Below, one piece after another: positions 49,474 to 58,257 of a stretch of 64,000 bases of DNA. The notes below the pieces were generated by a model. It saw only the letters and a list, made by a program, of their open reading frames with translations. It ran no database searches and was not told the origin of the DNA. The position numbers and the translations under genes are program-made. The stretch comes from Aequoribacter fuscus (lineage in GTDB: Bacteria; Pseudomonadota; Gammaproteobacteria; Pseudomonadales; Halieaceae). The DNA is taken from contig NZ_CP036423.1 in NCBI RefSeq assembly GCF_009910365.1, forward strand, positions 248,001 through 312,000, read 5' to 3'. Positions within the stretch are counted from its first letter, which is position 1. Every line of letters starts with the position of its first letter.

Positions 49474-50994
49474 TCAGAAGAAACCCAGCGGGTCGATGCT
49501 GTAGCTCACCAGCAGGTTCTTGGTCTGCTGGTAATGGTCAAGCATCATCTTGTGGGTTTCACGGCCAATACCCGACTTCTTGTATCCGCCAAAGGCCGCG
49601 TGCGCAGGATAGGCGTGGTAGCAGTTGGTCCACACGCGACCCGCCTGAATGCCCCGTCCCATGCGGTAGGCGCGATTCATGTCGCGGGTCCAGACGCCGG
49701 CACCCAGGCCATAGTCAGTATCGTTGGCGATGGCCAGTGCTTCGGCCTCGTCCTTGAAAGAGGTCACACCCAGCGTCGGCCCAAAGATCTCCTCCTGGAA
49801 AATGCGCATGTCGTTCTTGCCCGCCATCAGGGTCGGCTGCACGTAGTAACCGCCGGACAGATCACCGGACAGGTTGGCACTATCACCGCCGATCAGAATC
49901 TGTGCACCTTCCTGCCGACCGATCTCCATGTAGCTCATGATCTTGTCAAACTGTTCCTTGGAGGCCTGCGCACCAACCTGTGTCTCAGGATCCAGCGGAT
50001 TGCCCTGCTTAATGGTCTTTGAACGCTCAACCACGATATCAAGGAAACGGTCATAGATGGATTCCTGGATCAGTGCACGGGAGGGACAGGTACACACTTC
50101 ACCCTGGTTGAAGAAGCCCAGCAGCAGACCCTCCGCACACTTGTTAAGGTAGTCATCTTCATAGTCCAGAACATCCTCAAAGTAGATATTCGGTGACTTA
50201 CCACCCAGCTCAACCGTTGAAGGAATGAGGTTGTTCGCCGCGCACTTGAGAATCTCATTACCCACCGCCGTCGAGCCGGTGAAGGCCAGCTTGGCAATGC
50301 GTGTACTTTGCGAGAGTGCCGCCCCCGCTTCCGCCCCGAAGCCGTTGACGATATTAACCACGCCAGCGGGCAGAATGTCCTGTATCAGCTCCATCACCAG
50401 GAGAATGGTCACCGGGGTCTGCTCGGCGGGCTTCATGACCACGCAGTTACCCGCGGCCAGCGCCGGCGCCAGTTTCCAGGCGGCCATCAGCAGGGGGAAG
50501 TTCCAGGGAATGATCTGGCCCACCACGCCGTAGGGCTCGTGGAAGTGATAGCTGGCCGTTGTCGCATCCAGTTCAGCGGCGCTGCCTTCCTGGGCCCTGA
50601 TGCAGCCCGCAAAATAGCGGAAGTGGTCTACAAACAGGGGCAGGTCAGCATTCAGGGTCTCGCGTACGGCTTTACCATTCTCCCAGGTCTCCGCAACCGC
50701 CAGCATTTCAAGATTCTGCTCGACGCGGTCAGCGATCTTCAGCAGCAGGTTGGACCGGTCGGCTACCGAGGTGGCACCCCAACTTGCTCGCGCTGCATGC
50801 GCCGCATCAAGGGCCTTCTCAATATCCGCCGCCGAGGAACGGGCCACCTCACAGTACACCTGGCCGGTTACCGGAGTCACATTTTCGAAGTAACGGCCGT
50901 CAGCGGGCGCTACCCATTCGCCGCCGATGAAATTGTCATAGCGCGATTTGAAGGAAACTACAGATCCTTCCTGGCCGGGTTGTGCATACGTCAT
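49474..50994 (-). CDS. NAD-dependent aldehyde dehydrogenase, AldB/ExaC (acetaldehyde) type, copy 2
   Basis: The 506-residue product is identical to that of copy 1 (14320-15840), including the catalytic Cys in [11 protein letters not shown] and the Glu in [12 protein letters not shown]. It is the third gene of the operon GRE3 - activase - aldehyde dehydrogenase, followed by acs. The expected role is oxidation of the aldehyde released by GRE3 to the acid, which Acs then activates. Confidence 0.95.
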   Translation of the reverse strand: MTYAQPGQEGSVVSFKSRYDNFIGGEWVAPADGRYFENVTPVTGQVYCEVARSSAADIEKALDAAHAARASWGATSVADRSNLLLKIADRVEQNLEMLAVAETWENGKAVRETLNADLPLFVDHFRYFAGCIRAQEGSAAELDATTASYHFHEPYGVVGQIIPWNFPLLMAAWKLAPALAAGNCVVMKPAEQTPVTILLVMELIQDILPAGVVNIVNGFGAEAGAALSQSTRIAKLAFTGSTAVGNEILKCAANNLIPSTVELGGKSPNIYFEDVLDYEDDYLNKCAEGLLLGFFNQGEVCTCPSRALIQESIYDRFLDIVVERSKTIKQGNPLDPETQVGAQASKEQFDKIMSYMEIGRQEGAQILIGGDSANLSGDLSGGYYVQPTLMAGKNDMRIFQEEIFGPTLGVTSFKDEAEALAIANDTDYGLGAGVWTRDMNRAYRMGRGIQAGRVWTNCYHAYPAHAAFGGYKKSGIGRETHKMMLDHYQQTKNLLVSYSIDPLGFF

Positions 50995-51080
50995 TTTATT
51001 TTCCTCATGTGATGGACAGATTGATTATGGGTTATAGGTAAAGCGAAATCAAGAAGGCGCCGGCTGTCTGAGCTGATACA

Positions 51081-52055
51081 TCACCTGTGACAATGGACGT
51101 GAATACCTCTGGACTCAAAAATCTCCGTACAGCGGTCAAGCTCCGCGTCCGGCATGAACTTGCCTGTCCCTTCACCGAAGTCCAGACGCTGGACACTGCC
51201 GAAGCGTGGCAGCTTGTCGAGCCAAATCGGGTTGTACGGCAAGATCTGCATGTTCTTTACGCCGTTCTCGAGCATAAAGTCAGCAATGGCACTGAGGTTT
51301 TCATCCGTGTCGGTGATAAAGGGCACCAACGGGACCCGCGGCAGAACCTCGATCACCGAATCCCGTGCCAGGGCCTGGACCTTCCTGAAGTTCTCATGAA
51401 TAGAATGGTTGGGAACGCCGCAGTACTGCTTGTGCGCATCGCTGTCCATCAACTTGAGATCAAAGTAGATGGTGTCGGTGTAGGGCAATACCAGATTTTC
51501 AAATACCTTGTAATTGAATAGGCCCGCTGTCTGGATCAGCGTGTGAACATTCCGCTGCTTCAGCCGCGAGAACAGTTCGCCGACCGAATCCATCTGCATC
51601 AGCGCCTCGCCGCCGGAGACAGTAACCCCGCCGCCGGAGGCCTCGAAGAAGGCCTCGTCTTCAAGCACCTTCTCCACCAGATGATCCATGTCGATGTCAT
51701 TGCCACAGCGCTCCAGAGCACCGGATGGGCAGACATCAACGCACTTGAAGCACTGGGTGCATTTGTCGCGGATGATTTTGTCGGGCGAACTCAGGTCGAT
51801 CGCCTGCTCGGGGCAGGCGTCAGCACAGTCGTGACAGCTGATGCACTTCTCTGCATCATAGGAGAGTTCGTAACCGGTGTTGATGCTTTCCGGATTCTGG
51901 CACCAGGTACAAGACAGCGGGCAGCCCTTGAAGAACACCACGCTGCGAATACCCGGCCCGTCGTCCAGGGTGTTTCTCTTGATGTCGAAGTACAGCGAAG
52001 CCTTCCTTGGCTCGGTAACTGCTATCGCATCAATCAGGCTTGCATCAGGCCCCAT
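51081..52055 (-). CDS. Glycyl-radical-enzyme activating protein (radical SAM), copy 2
   Basis: A 324-residue activase, the same as copy 1 except residues 2 and 125. It has the radical SAM triad C45/C49/C52 and the eight Cys of two further [4Fe-4S] clusters. Its ATG lies inside the end of the GRE3 gene (11-base overlap), so enzyme and activase are translated together. This is the only place in the window where an activase touches its glycyl radical enzyme gene. Confidence 0.96.
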   Translation of the reverse strand: MGPDASLIDAIAVTEPRKASLYFDIKRNTLDDGPGIRSVVFFKGCPLSCTWCQNPESINTGYELSYDAEKCISCHDCADACPEQAIDLSSPDKIIRDKCTQCFKCVDVCPSGALERCGNDIDMDHLVEKVLEDEAFFEASGGGVTVSGGEALMQMDSVGELFSRLKQRNVHTLIQTAGLFNYKVFENLVLPYTDTIYFDLKLMDSDAHKQYCGVPNHSIHENFRKVQALARDSVIEVLPRVPLVPFITDTDENLSAIADFMLENGVKNMQILPYNPIWLDKLPRFGSVQRLDFGEGTGKFMPDAELDRCTEIFESRGIHVHCHR

Positions 52056-54432
52056 TACTGCTCCGGGATATCACCTCATCCTGCATTTCAGGTGATAGAT
52101 CGTTGAAGTACGCCGAGTAGCCAGATACCCGAATCAGCAGGTTGGGGTGCAACTCCGGGTTGTCCCGTGCCTCAATCAGGATTTTCGGATCCAGCATATT
52201 GGCCTGCACCTGCATACCGTGCCGTTTGAAGTACACCTTGTACATGCTACCCAGTGCACTCTTACCATCGTCACACTCGTAACTGGAGGCATCCAGCTTG
52301 ATATTGAAGTTGATGCCATTGGCAAACTTCTTGAAATCGATCCGGTTCATCGAATTGATCAAGGCGGTGGAGCCACGCTTGTCTGCACCGTTTTCCGGCG
52401 CAAAACCCGAGGCGAAGGTCTCGCCGGCACGACGGCCATTTGGTGTGGCATTGATCAGCCCGCCGAAGTGGGTGTGGGAAGTGTTGGAGTACACGCCCGC
52501 CAGGTACTGGCCACCGCGGGTATTCTTGCCCAGGGCGTGAATGGAATCGGAGTAGTGATCCCCGACCCACTTCATCCAGGCATCCGCCTTGGGAATATCG
52601 TTGCCAAATTTATCGATGCCTTCCAGCCTGGTCCGCACAACCTCATCCGAGAGATTGTCTTTCAGGTGAGCGACCAGCTCCTCAAGGGTGAGCCACTTGT
52701 CCTCGAACACAGCACTCTCAATGGCCCCCAGGGAATCGGCCACGACCGCCATGCCGGTGCCCTGGATACCGGAGAAATTGTACTTCGCGCCACCCTGTGT
52801 AGAGCAAACGCCCTGCTCCAGGCAGCCTTCGAGTGTAGCGCTGGTAAGAGGGGTGGGGTGGTGCTTGGCGTGGAACTGTTCACACTTCTGCAAATCCGCG
52901 TGCAGCTTGCCCAGCTGATGCTTCACCTGCACCTTGTAGGCGTCCAATACGTCATCCATGCTCTTCATGCTGGAGACCGGGGGTGTCTTGACACCGATCT
53001 GTCGGTCAGAACCAAACTGGCACCCCTCGTTGAGCGCCATTTCCAGGGCCAGGGCCATGTTGTACATCCCGGCGTCGGTGGAACCCAGGGTCTTGCCCGG
53101 CGCCGTGGGCTCAACACAGCCGATGGCGACATAGTCCCTGGCATCCTCCAGGGAATAACCGACATTCATCATGGACTCGATGATGGTCTCGTCGTTATAC
53201 ATGGCGGGCGCCGAACCCGGGCCGAAGTTCACCCGGATGACCTCATCGTAGAATGCCTTGGGTGTGTTCTCGTGGAGACGGACGTGGAAGTTGGGCTGGC
53301 GCATGCGCAACTCATCGGCGAGCTCCAACAAAATGAAACTCAGTTCATTGGTCGCATCGTTGCCCTCGGAGTCCTGACCACCGATGGTCACTACCTCCCA
53401 GCTGGTCAATCCACCGAGCATGCTGGTCAGCTTGTCGGAGTACATGGGGATGGTTTCGCATACCTTTACGCAGAAAGCTCCCAGAATATCTTTCGCCTCT
53501 TGTCTTGAAATACGTCCAGCCGCCAAATCCTCTTCATAGTAGGAATTCAGGAATTGGTCCACGCGGCCCGGACAGGTGGTTTCACCTGTTGTCTCCTGGA
53601 AAATGGCGATGTGGGTGAGGGTCATTGATTGGACCGCTTCATAGAAACTGGTTGCGCCATAACGTGGTACGCGAGCGCAGACCTCCGCAATCCGCTCTAG
53701 ATCAAGTTTCCGCTGAGGGTCCGCTTCAGCCTCTGCCAGCCTACGCGCCTCGGTCGCATAGCGGTCACCAAACTCTGCCAGCGCATTCATTGAGATTTTC
53801 ACAGACTGGTAGAAGTCCAGCTTGGAGGGATCGTTGGTTTGTGCCTCGAAGGCCTCCACCTCGGCGATGATGCCCTCGGCACCCAGTTTGATCACTTTCT
53901 CGTAGCCGGGTGCCAGGTGAGCAATACCACCAGCCTCATACAATTGGTACTGCAGTGCTTCACTCTGCTCCTTAACAAAGCGCATCTGCTCTTCCTGCCC
54001 GTCAAAGGCAAGATAAGCCATATTCTTGTCCATCCAGAACGGAATATATGACTGGAGTTTTGCCTGCTCGTCTTCGCTGATCTCGAGAGGATTGACCTTG
54101 CGGGTGGGTAGTTTGTCGACACCAATCATTATGCCCAGACCGCCCAACTCCGGATAACAGATGCCGGCGACCCGTTTGGCGGTGAAGTTGCCAACAATCA
54201 GCTCGTCAGGATAGATTTTCACCGTTTTGTTGGCCAGGACGTGGCGTGTCGCTTCAGCTATCTGAACGGCCGTAGATTTCCCATCGTTGGCCTCATCCAT
54301 GTAATACTCTGACCAAAGCACTGCGCGCTCGATGCAGCCACCGTAGGTAGCCTCGTCGACAGCTTTCTTCAGGCGAGCGACTCGAGCACCATCTTCCAGT
54401 GACTGACCAACGACATTAGTAATTGCATTCAT
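52045..54432 (-). CDS. Glycyl radical enzyme GRE3 (C-x-E dehydratase/lyase group)
   Basis: A 795-residue glycyl radical enzyme with C439 and E441 in GCVEPTAPGKT and the radical glycine G771 in RVSGYSAYF. GAGGTGA precedes the ATG. The N-terminal ~340 residues differ from GRE1 and GRE2 (for example GVDKLPTRKVNPLEISEDEQ), whereas most of residues ~350-680 equal GRE2. It heads an operon with its activase, aldehyde dehydrogenase and acs, and is divergent from a LysR gene. The operon order supports an aldehyde product, most simply acetaldehyde. Known family reactions that fit are cleavage of choline or isethionate and dehydration of a vicinal diol; I cannot choose between these. Confidence 0.94.
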   Translation of the reverse strand: MNAITNVVGQSLEDGARVARLKKAVDEATYGGCIERAVLWSEYYMDEANDGKSTAVQIAEATRHVLANKTVKIYPDELIVGNFTAKRVAGICYPELGGLGIMIGVDKLPTRKVNPLEISEDEQAKLQSYIPFWMDKNMAYLAFDGQEEQMRFVKEQSEALQYQLYEAGGIAHLAPGYEKVIKLGAEGIIAEVEAFEAQTNDPSKLDFYQSVKISMNALAEFGDRYATEARRLAEAEADPQRKLDLERIAEVCARVPRYGATSFYEAVQSMTLTHIAIFQETTGETTCPGRVDQFLNSYYEEDLAAGRISRQEAKDILGAFCVKVCETIPMYSDKLTSMLGGLTSWEVVTIGGQDSEGNDATNELSFILLELADELRMRQPNFHVRLHENTPKAFYDEVIRVNFGPGSAPAMYNDETIIESMMNVGYSLEDARDYVAIGCVEPTAPGKTLGSTDAGMYNMALALEMALNEGCQFGSDRQIGVKTPPVSSMKSMDDVLDAYKVQVKHQLGKLHADLQKCEQFHAKHHPTPLTSATLEGCLEQGVCSTQGGAKYNFSGIQGTGMAVVADSLGAIESAVFEDKWLTLEELVAHLKDNLSDEVVRTRLEGIDKFGNDIPKADAWMKWVGDHYSDSIHALGKNTRGGQYLAGVYSNTSHTHFGGLINATPNGRRAGETFASGFAPENGADKRGSTALINSMNRIDFKKFANGINFNIKLDASSYECDDGKSALGSMYKVYFKRHGMQVQANMLDPKILIEARDNPELHPNLLIRVSGYSAYFNDLSPEMQDEVISRSSNGA

Positions 54433-54557
54433 ATTTCACCTCGCGTCTCAGCGCTTGACTCAAAAGTTTAATATTGTTTTTGAAGCTACGGTTGCTTTAC
54501 ATGTCGCCCCGTCTTAAACGAAGCACATACTATGAAGAGTACAAGGAGTTGATATTA

Positions 54558-54600
54558 ATTCAAATAGATAATATATAAGAGTATTATCAGTTATTTGAAT
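54558..54600. promoter_or_regulatory. Large dyad in the GRE3/LysR divergent promoter
   Basis: ATTCAAATA (54558-54566) is the exact inverse of TATTTGAAT (54592-54600), and inside them GATAATA (54567-54573) is the inverse of TATTATC (54582-54588). The dyad ends 12 bases before the LysR start codon and lies about 125 bases upstream of GRE3. It fits a LysR-type binding site that both represses its own gene and activates the divergent operon. Confidence 0.65.
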
Positions 54601-54612
54601 AAGAGGTGGTCG

Positions 54613-55551
54613 GTGCTTCGAAACCAGGATTTGAATCTCTTGCCCATATTTGATGCATTGATGCAGGAGCAGCAGCTTTCCAGGGCGGCGGAACGGTTGT
54701 GTATGAGCCAGCCTGCAGTTAGTAATGCATTGAAACGTCTCCGAATCAGCTTCAGGGATGATCTATTTGTCAGGACAAGACGGGGGCTGAAGCCAACCCA
54801 GCGCGCAGTGGAGCTGCATGAGGCTATAGCACCTGTTCTGGAGTCACTCAGCCATACGTTCGACGATCAAACCTTTAGTCCAGAAGTATCAGATAGGACG
54901 TTGGATATCTCCATGGATATTGCAGCGGAGTATGTTTTCGCTCCTGATGTGCTAGGGATACTGCTTCCGGTGGCTCCAAACCTTAGGATTCGGTTCCATC
55001 CTGACCATATTCCGGACATTGCTGGGCGTTTGAAGGATGGGCGTTTGAACTATGCATTGGAGTATGGGCCAGTCTTATCCGATGAGTTTGATTCGGCTCA
55101 TTTTGCGGACGAAACCCTGTCAGTTATTTGTGCCAAGAGTCACCCGAGCATCAAGGGAAGTCTCTCCCTGGAGCAATACACGTCGCTTCCGCATGTGTCG
55201 CTGGTCCCACGCCCCAGCTTTTCTGCTGGTCAAACAGCTGGAGAAGTAACTCCCGTTGAGTACATCGTCGGAGGTGACTTGCCTACAAGGAATATTGGTC
55301 TCAGGGTGGCCAGTTCGCTCGCTATTCCTGAGATCGTCGCGACAACAGACCTTATTGCCACGCTGTCTACCCGACTAGTTTTACCGCTTGTTGAATCGGG
55401 GGAACTGCAGCGTTTCGATCCGCCTTTCAACAATATAGGGTTTGAGTTTCGTCTGTACTGGCATAAGAGTCGGTCTAAAGATCCATTTCATCAATGGTTT
55501 ATCAACGAGCTTGCTGAACACCAAAATAGTATTCGAGGTCAGAGGAACTAA
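54613..55551 (+). CDS. LysR-family transcriptional regulator
   Basis: A 312-residue regulator. The helix-turn-helix is QQLSRAAERLCMSQPAVSNALKRLR, followed by DDLFVRTRRGLKPTQRA and a periplasmic-binding-like effector domain. I start at the GTG at 54613 because AAGAGG lies six bases upstream and the protein then begins LRNQDLNLLPIFDAL like NodD/NahR-type members; a TTG at 54595 would add six residues. It is divergent from GRE3 and should control the GRE3 operon in response to its substrate. Confidence 0.9.
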   Translation: MLRNQDLNLLPIFDALMQEQQLSRAAERLCMSQPAVSNALKRLRISFRDDLFVRTRRGLKPTQRAVELHEAIAPVLESLSHTFDDQTFSPEVSDRTLDISMDIAAEYVFAPDVLGILLPVAPNLRIRFHPDHIPDIAGRLKDGRLNYALEYGPVLSDEFDSAHFADETLSVICAKSHPSIKGSLSLEQYTSLPHVSLVPRPSFSAGQTAGEVTPVEYIVGGDLPTRNIGLRVASSLAIPEIVATTDLIATLSTRLVLPLVESGELQRFDPPFNNIGFEFRLYWHKSRSKDPFHQWFINELAEHQNSIRGQRN

Positions 55552-55571
55552 GATTACACTGAATCTGCAAG

Positions 55572-56336
55572 CTATTGTTTTTCCCTTATTAGTTCCCACT
55601 TTCCAGCGCGCTCCAGCCGTTGATTTTCCATTTCAATGGCTTGCAGGCTCTTTCGAATTTCCTGAATGTGGAGAACTGCTGCGGCACGTGCTTCATCTGG
55701 CTTCTGGTCCATAATGGCCACAAAGATAGAGTGATGTTGTGCACTCAACATCATTCGCTGTTCTGGCCGATGATAGAGATTATTTACTGATGTGATAACA
55801 GAATCTAATAGCAGTTGGGACAAACTACGCAACGTGTATGCCAGGAAGGGATTGTGGGTTGCTTCTGATATCGCTTGATGAAAGTTGTGATCCAGCTTTG
55901 CTTCGATGTTCACGTCAATCTCACCCGAGGTCGAATGGTCCATTGCTTCATAGGCCTTGGAAATACGATAGCGATCAGCCGGCGTCAGGCGTAAAGCAGC
56001 GTAGAAGGCGGATTGTCCCTCCAGTAACTCTCGGACCTCAAGGAGATCGTATACGGCCCTTGAGTGGTCTCGAAATAGGTGCCGAAGCGGCGACTGATCG
56101 GACGCTGCCGGTAACATTTCTGATACAAAGGATCCCCGGCCACGTTGAGTCTCGATAATTCCCCTGCCTCTTAACTCCTTCAGCGCTTCACGCACTACCG
56201 GCCGCGATACAGAGAGTCTTTGGGCCAACTGGCGCTCGGAAGGGATTTTGCTCCCCGGGAGCAATGTTCTGTCTAGAATCAAGGCTTCCAACTGCCTGGC
56301 CACATCCTGATAGAACGGGTCGTTAGCGCTAATCAT
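55572..56336 (-). CDS. GntR-family regulator, FadR/FCD subfamily
   Basis: A 254-residue regulator. The N-terminal winged helix is typical (PGSKIPSERQLAQRLSVSRPVVREALKELRGRGIIETQRGRGSFV), and the C-terminal all-helical FCD domain has the metal-binding pattern Asp/His (DHNFHQAISEATHN; the His of SAQHHSIFVAI; AVLHIQEIRKSL). These proteins repress genes for organic acid or sugar acid use until a ligand binds. It is divergent from the sulfatase gene, and two FadR-type palindromes lie between them, one directly before its own start codon, so it probably represses both. Confidence 0.9.
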   Translation of the reverse strand: MISANDPFYQDVARQLEALILDRTLLPGSKIPSERQLAQRLSVSRPVVREALKELRGRGIIETQRGRGSFVSEMLPAASDQSPLRHLFRDHSRAVYDLLEVRELLEGQSAFYAALRLTPADRYRISKAYEAMDHSTSGEIDVNIEAKLDHNFHQAISEATHNPFLAYTLRSLSQLLLDSVITSVNNLYHRPEQRMMLSAQHHSIFVAIMDQKPDEARAAAVLHIQEIRKSLQAIEMENQRLERAGKWELIREKQ

Positions 56337-56349
56337 CTGGTATTACCAG
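56337..56349. promoter_or_regulatory. FadR-type operator 1
   Basis: CTGGTATTACCAG is a perfect palindrome and fits the TGGT-N3-ACCA core bound by PdhR/LldR/GlcC-type regulators. It abuts the start codon of the GntR gene, which suggests autoregulation. Confidence 0.72.
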
Positions 56350-56421
56350 TTTTTACATAATGAGAAACTATAGACGTATTCATTCAAATAGAGCTCTAAA
56401 GAAAATAAATGGAAACACAAA

Positions 56422-56434
56422 CTGGTATTACCAC
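56422..56434. promoter_or_regulatory. FadR-type operator 2
   Basis: TGGTATTACCA occurs again at 56423-56433, 85 bases from operator 1, about 95 bases upstream of the sulfatase ATG. Two identical 11-base palindromes in one short intergenic region strongly suggest a real binding site pair. Confidence 0.72.
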
Positions 56435-56528
56435 AGGAATTAAGGGTTGTCTATCGCCAGCTAACGTCTAGACTGCGAACACAAGCAGATAGGGATAAGC
56501 CAGCCACAGCATTCAGGAAAAGCGTATT

Positions 56529-58052
56529 ATGAACAGACTTGTAATAAGCCTCATCACCTCGTTACTTTGGATACTCCCCGTTACAGTACTGGCTGGGTCA
56601 AAGCCGAACATTCTGGTGATCTGGGGTGACGATATTGGATGGCTTAATATCAGTGCTTACAACGATGGCTTAATGGGCTATCAGACACCCAATATAGACC
56701 GCATCGCCGAGCATGGGATCCGTTTTACAGATCACTATGGAGAGCAAAGCTGTACAGCAGGTCGATCTGCATTTATTACGGGACAACATCCCGTTCGTAC
56801 CGGACTTACCCGAGTAGGTGTGCCAGGTTCCTTACTGGGTATACAACCAGAGGATCCGACTCTCGCCGCGTTGTTGAAGAACTTCGGCTATGCCACTGGG
56901 CAATTCGGCAAGAATCACCTAGGGGATCGAAGTGAGTTTCTGCCCACTGAACACGGATTCGATATCTTCTTCGGCAATCTTTATCACTTGAACGCAGAGC
57001 AGGCACCGGAGCACCCTGATTACCCGAAGAACCCCTTATACAAACAACTGTTCGGTCCTCGAGGAGTTGTCCGATCATCCGCCGATGGCCAAGTGGAGGA
57101 TACTGGACCACTGACGATTAAGAGAATGGAAAGTGTAGATGCTGAGTTCCTTGCTGAAACGCTGCGCTTTATAGACGACTCGCATGATAAGGGCGTCCCG
57201 TTCTTCGCCTGGTTTAATTCAACGCGTATGCATACGGTCACCCATCTGAGTGACAAGTGGAAGGGCAAGACGGGGCAGGGTGTGTACGCCGATGGTATGC
57301 AGGAACACGACAGTCACGTCGGTGCTCTTTTGGACAAGCTGGATGAGCTGGGAATTACTGAAAACACATTGGTGTTCTATTCCACGGACAATGGTGCACA
57401 ACTTCATAATTGGCCAGATGGTGGCATGACCCCGTTTCGTGGCGTAAAAAACACGACCTGGGAGGGGGGCTTCAGGGTGCCTGCTATTGTGAGTTGGCCG
57501 AAACGGATTCAACCCGGCATATCCAATCAAGTGATGTCACACCTCGACTGGTTACCTACCATTTTGGCCGCTGTAGGAGAACCTAAAATAAAGGACAAGC
57601 TTCTTGAGGGATACGTTGCCAACGGCAAGAGGTACAAGGTGCACCTTGATGGCTATAACTTTCTCCCACACTTGACGGGCGCTCAGGCTACCGGGCCACG
57701 GAAGGAGTTCTTCTACTTCACGGATGGGGGAATGCTATCCGCCGTTCGAGTTGGAGATTGGAAAGGTATGTTTGCACAGCAGCGAGCTGTGGGATTTGAC
57801 GTTTGGAATGAGCCATATACACAGCGAAGATTACCTGCCATATACAATCTTCGTAGGGACCCGCTTGAGAGAGCAGAGATTGACAGTGGATACTTCGTAG
57901 AGTGGTACGACGAGCTCTTGCCGGCTGTTACAGGATTATTCTATCTGGAAATTCAAAAATTTCTTGCCACTTTCGAAGAGTTTCCGCAGCGACAATCGCC
58001 TAGTTTTAATATGATTCAAGCCGCAGACAAAGCAATACAAGGTGGTAATTAA
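56529..58052 (+). CDS. Type I sulfatase (formylglycine-dependent), exported
   Basis: A 507-residue sulfatase. A signal peptide (ISLITSLLWILPVTVLAG) leads to PNILVIWGDDIGWLN, which supplies metal-binding Asp residues. The modification motif is C75-T-A-G-R79 in EQSCTAGRSAFITGQHP, of the C-x-A-x-R form of the C-x-P/A-x-R signature, so C75 would become formylglycine. YSTDNGAQLHNWPDGG and HLDWLPTILAAVG are further family segments. It removes sulfate from an ester outside the cytoplasm. The maturation enzyme is not in the window. The divergent FadR-type gene and its operators suggest substrate-controlled expression. The substrate is unknown. Confidence 0.92.
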   Translation: MNRLVISLITSLLWILPVTVLAGSKPNILVIWGDDIGWLNISAYNDGLMGYQTPNIDRIAEHGIRFTDHYGEQSCTAGRSAFITGQHPVRTGLTRVGVPGSLLGIQPEDPTLAALLKNFGYATGQFGKNHLGDRSEFLPTEHGFDIFFGNLYHLNAEQAPEHPDYPKNPLYKQLFGPRGVVRSSADGQVEDTGPLTIKRMESVDAEFLAETLRFIDDSHDKGVPFFAWFNSTRMHTVTHLSDKWKGKTGQGVYADGMQEHDSHVGALLDKLDELGITENTLVFYSTDNGAQLHNWPDGGMTPFRGVKNTTWEGGFRVPAIVSWPKRIQPGISNQVMSHLDWLPTILAAVGEPKIKDKLLEGYVANGKRYKVHLDGYNFLPHLTGAQATGPRKEFFYFTDGGMLSAVRVGDWKGMFAQQRAVGFDVWNEPYTQRRLPAIYNLRRDPLERAEIDSGYFVEWYDELLPAVTGLFYLEIQKFLATFEEFPQRQSPSFNMIQAADKAIQGGN

Positions 58053-58257
58053 AAGCCGTCACTGCTTGCCAAAGGCATTAATTCAATAGACCACCTCGGG
58101 GTCAGGCCTTATGTATAAGGTCTTGTTGTAGAGTGTGATCAAGCCTGGGCGGCAAACCCGCTGGCTAGCGGAGAGTGTGCTCAGTAGAGAAGTGGAACCA
58201 GGACCTAGCGTACTACAATAACCAGGCCTAGAGAAAATTTGAAGTGGACCAGTCACA

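Larger units (their letters stand above)
49470..52055 (-). repeat. Inverted duplication, copy 2 (activase plus aldehyde dehydrogenase)
   Basis: This 2586-base block is the partner of 13259-15844 in inverse orientation. Here the block is part of a full glycyl radical enzyme operon, so this is probably the source copy. Homology ends four bases past the aldehyde dehydrogenase stop and at the activase start codon. Confidence 0.93.

Noticed and set aside
52147-53508. 453-codon frame opposite GRE3 and a similar 387-codon frame opposite GRE2 (27180-28343)
   Set aside because: Both are shadows of the conserved GRE coding sequence; they resemble each other only because the sense genes do.
22147-54432. 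Calling the GREs choline TMA-lyase, isethionate lyase or diol dehydratase
   Set aside because: The C-x-E motif is shared by all of them, the residues after it (PTAPGK) match none that I can recall with certainty, and no microcompartment, amine or sulfite genes are adjacent.
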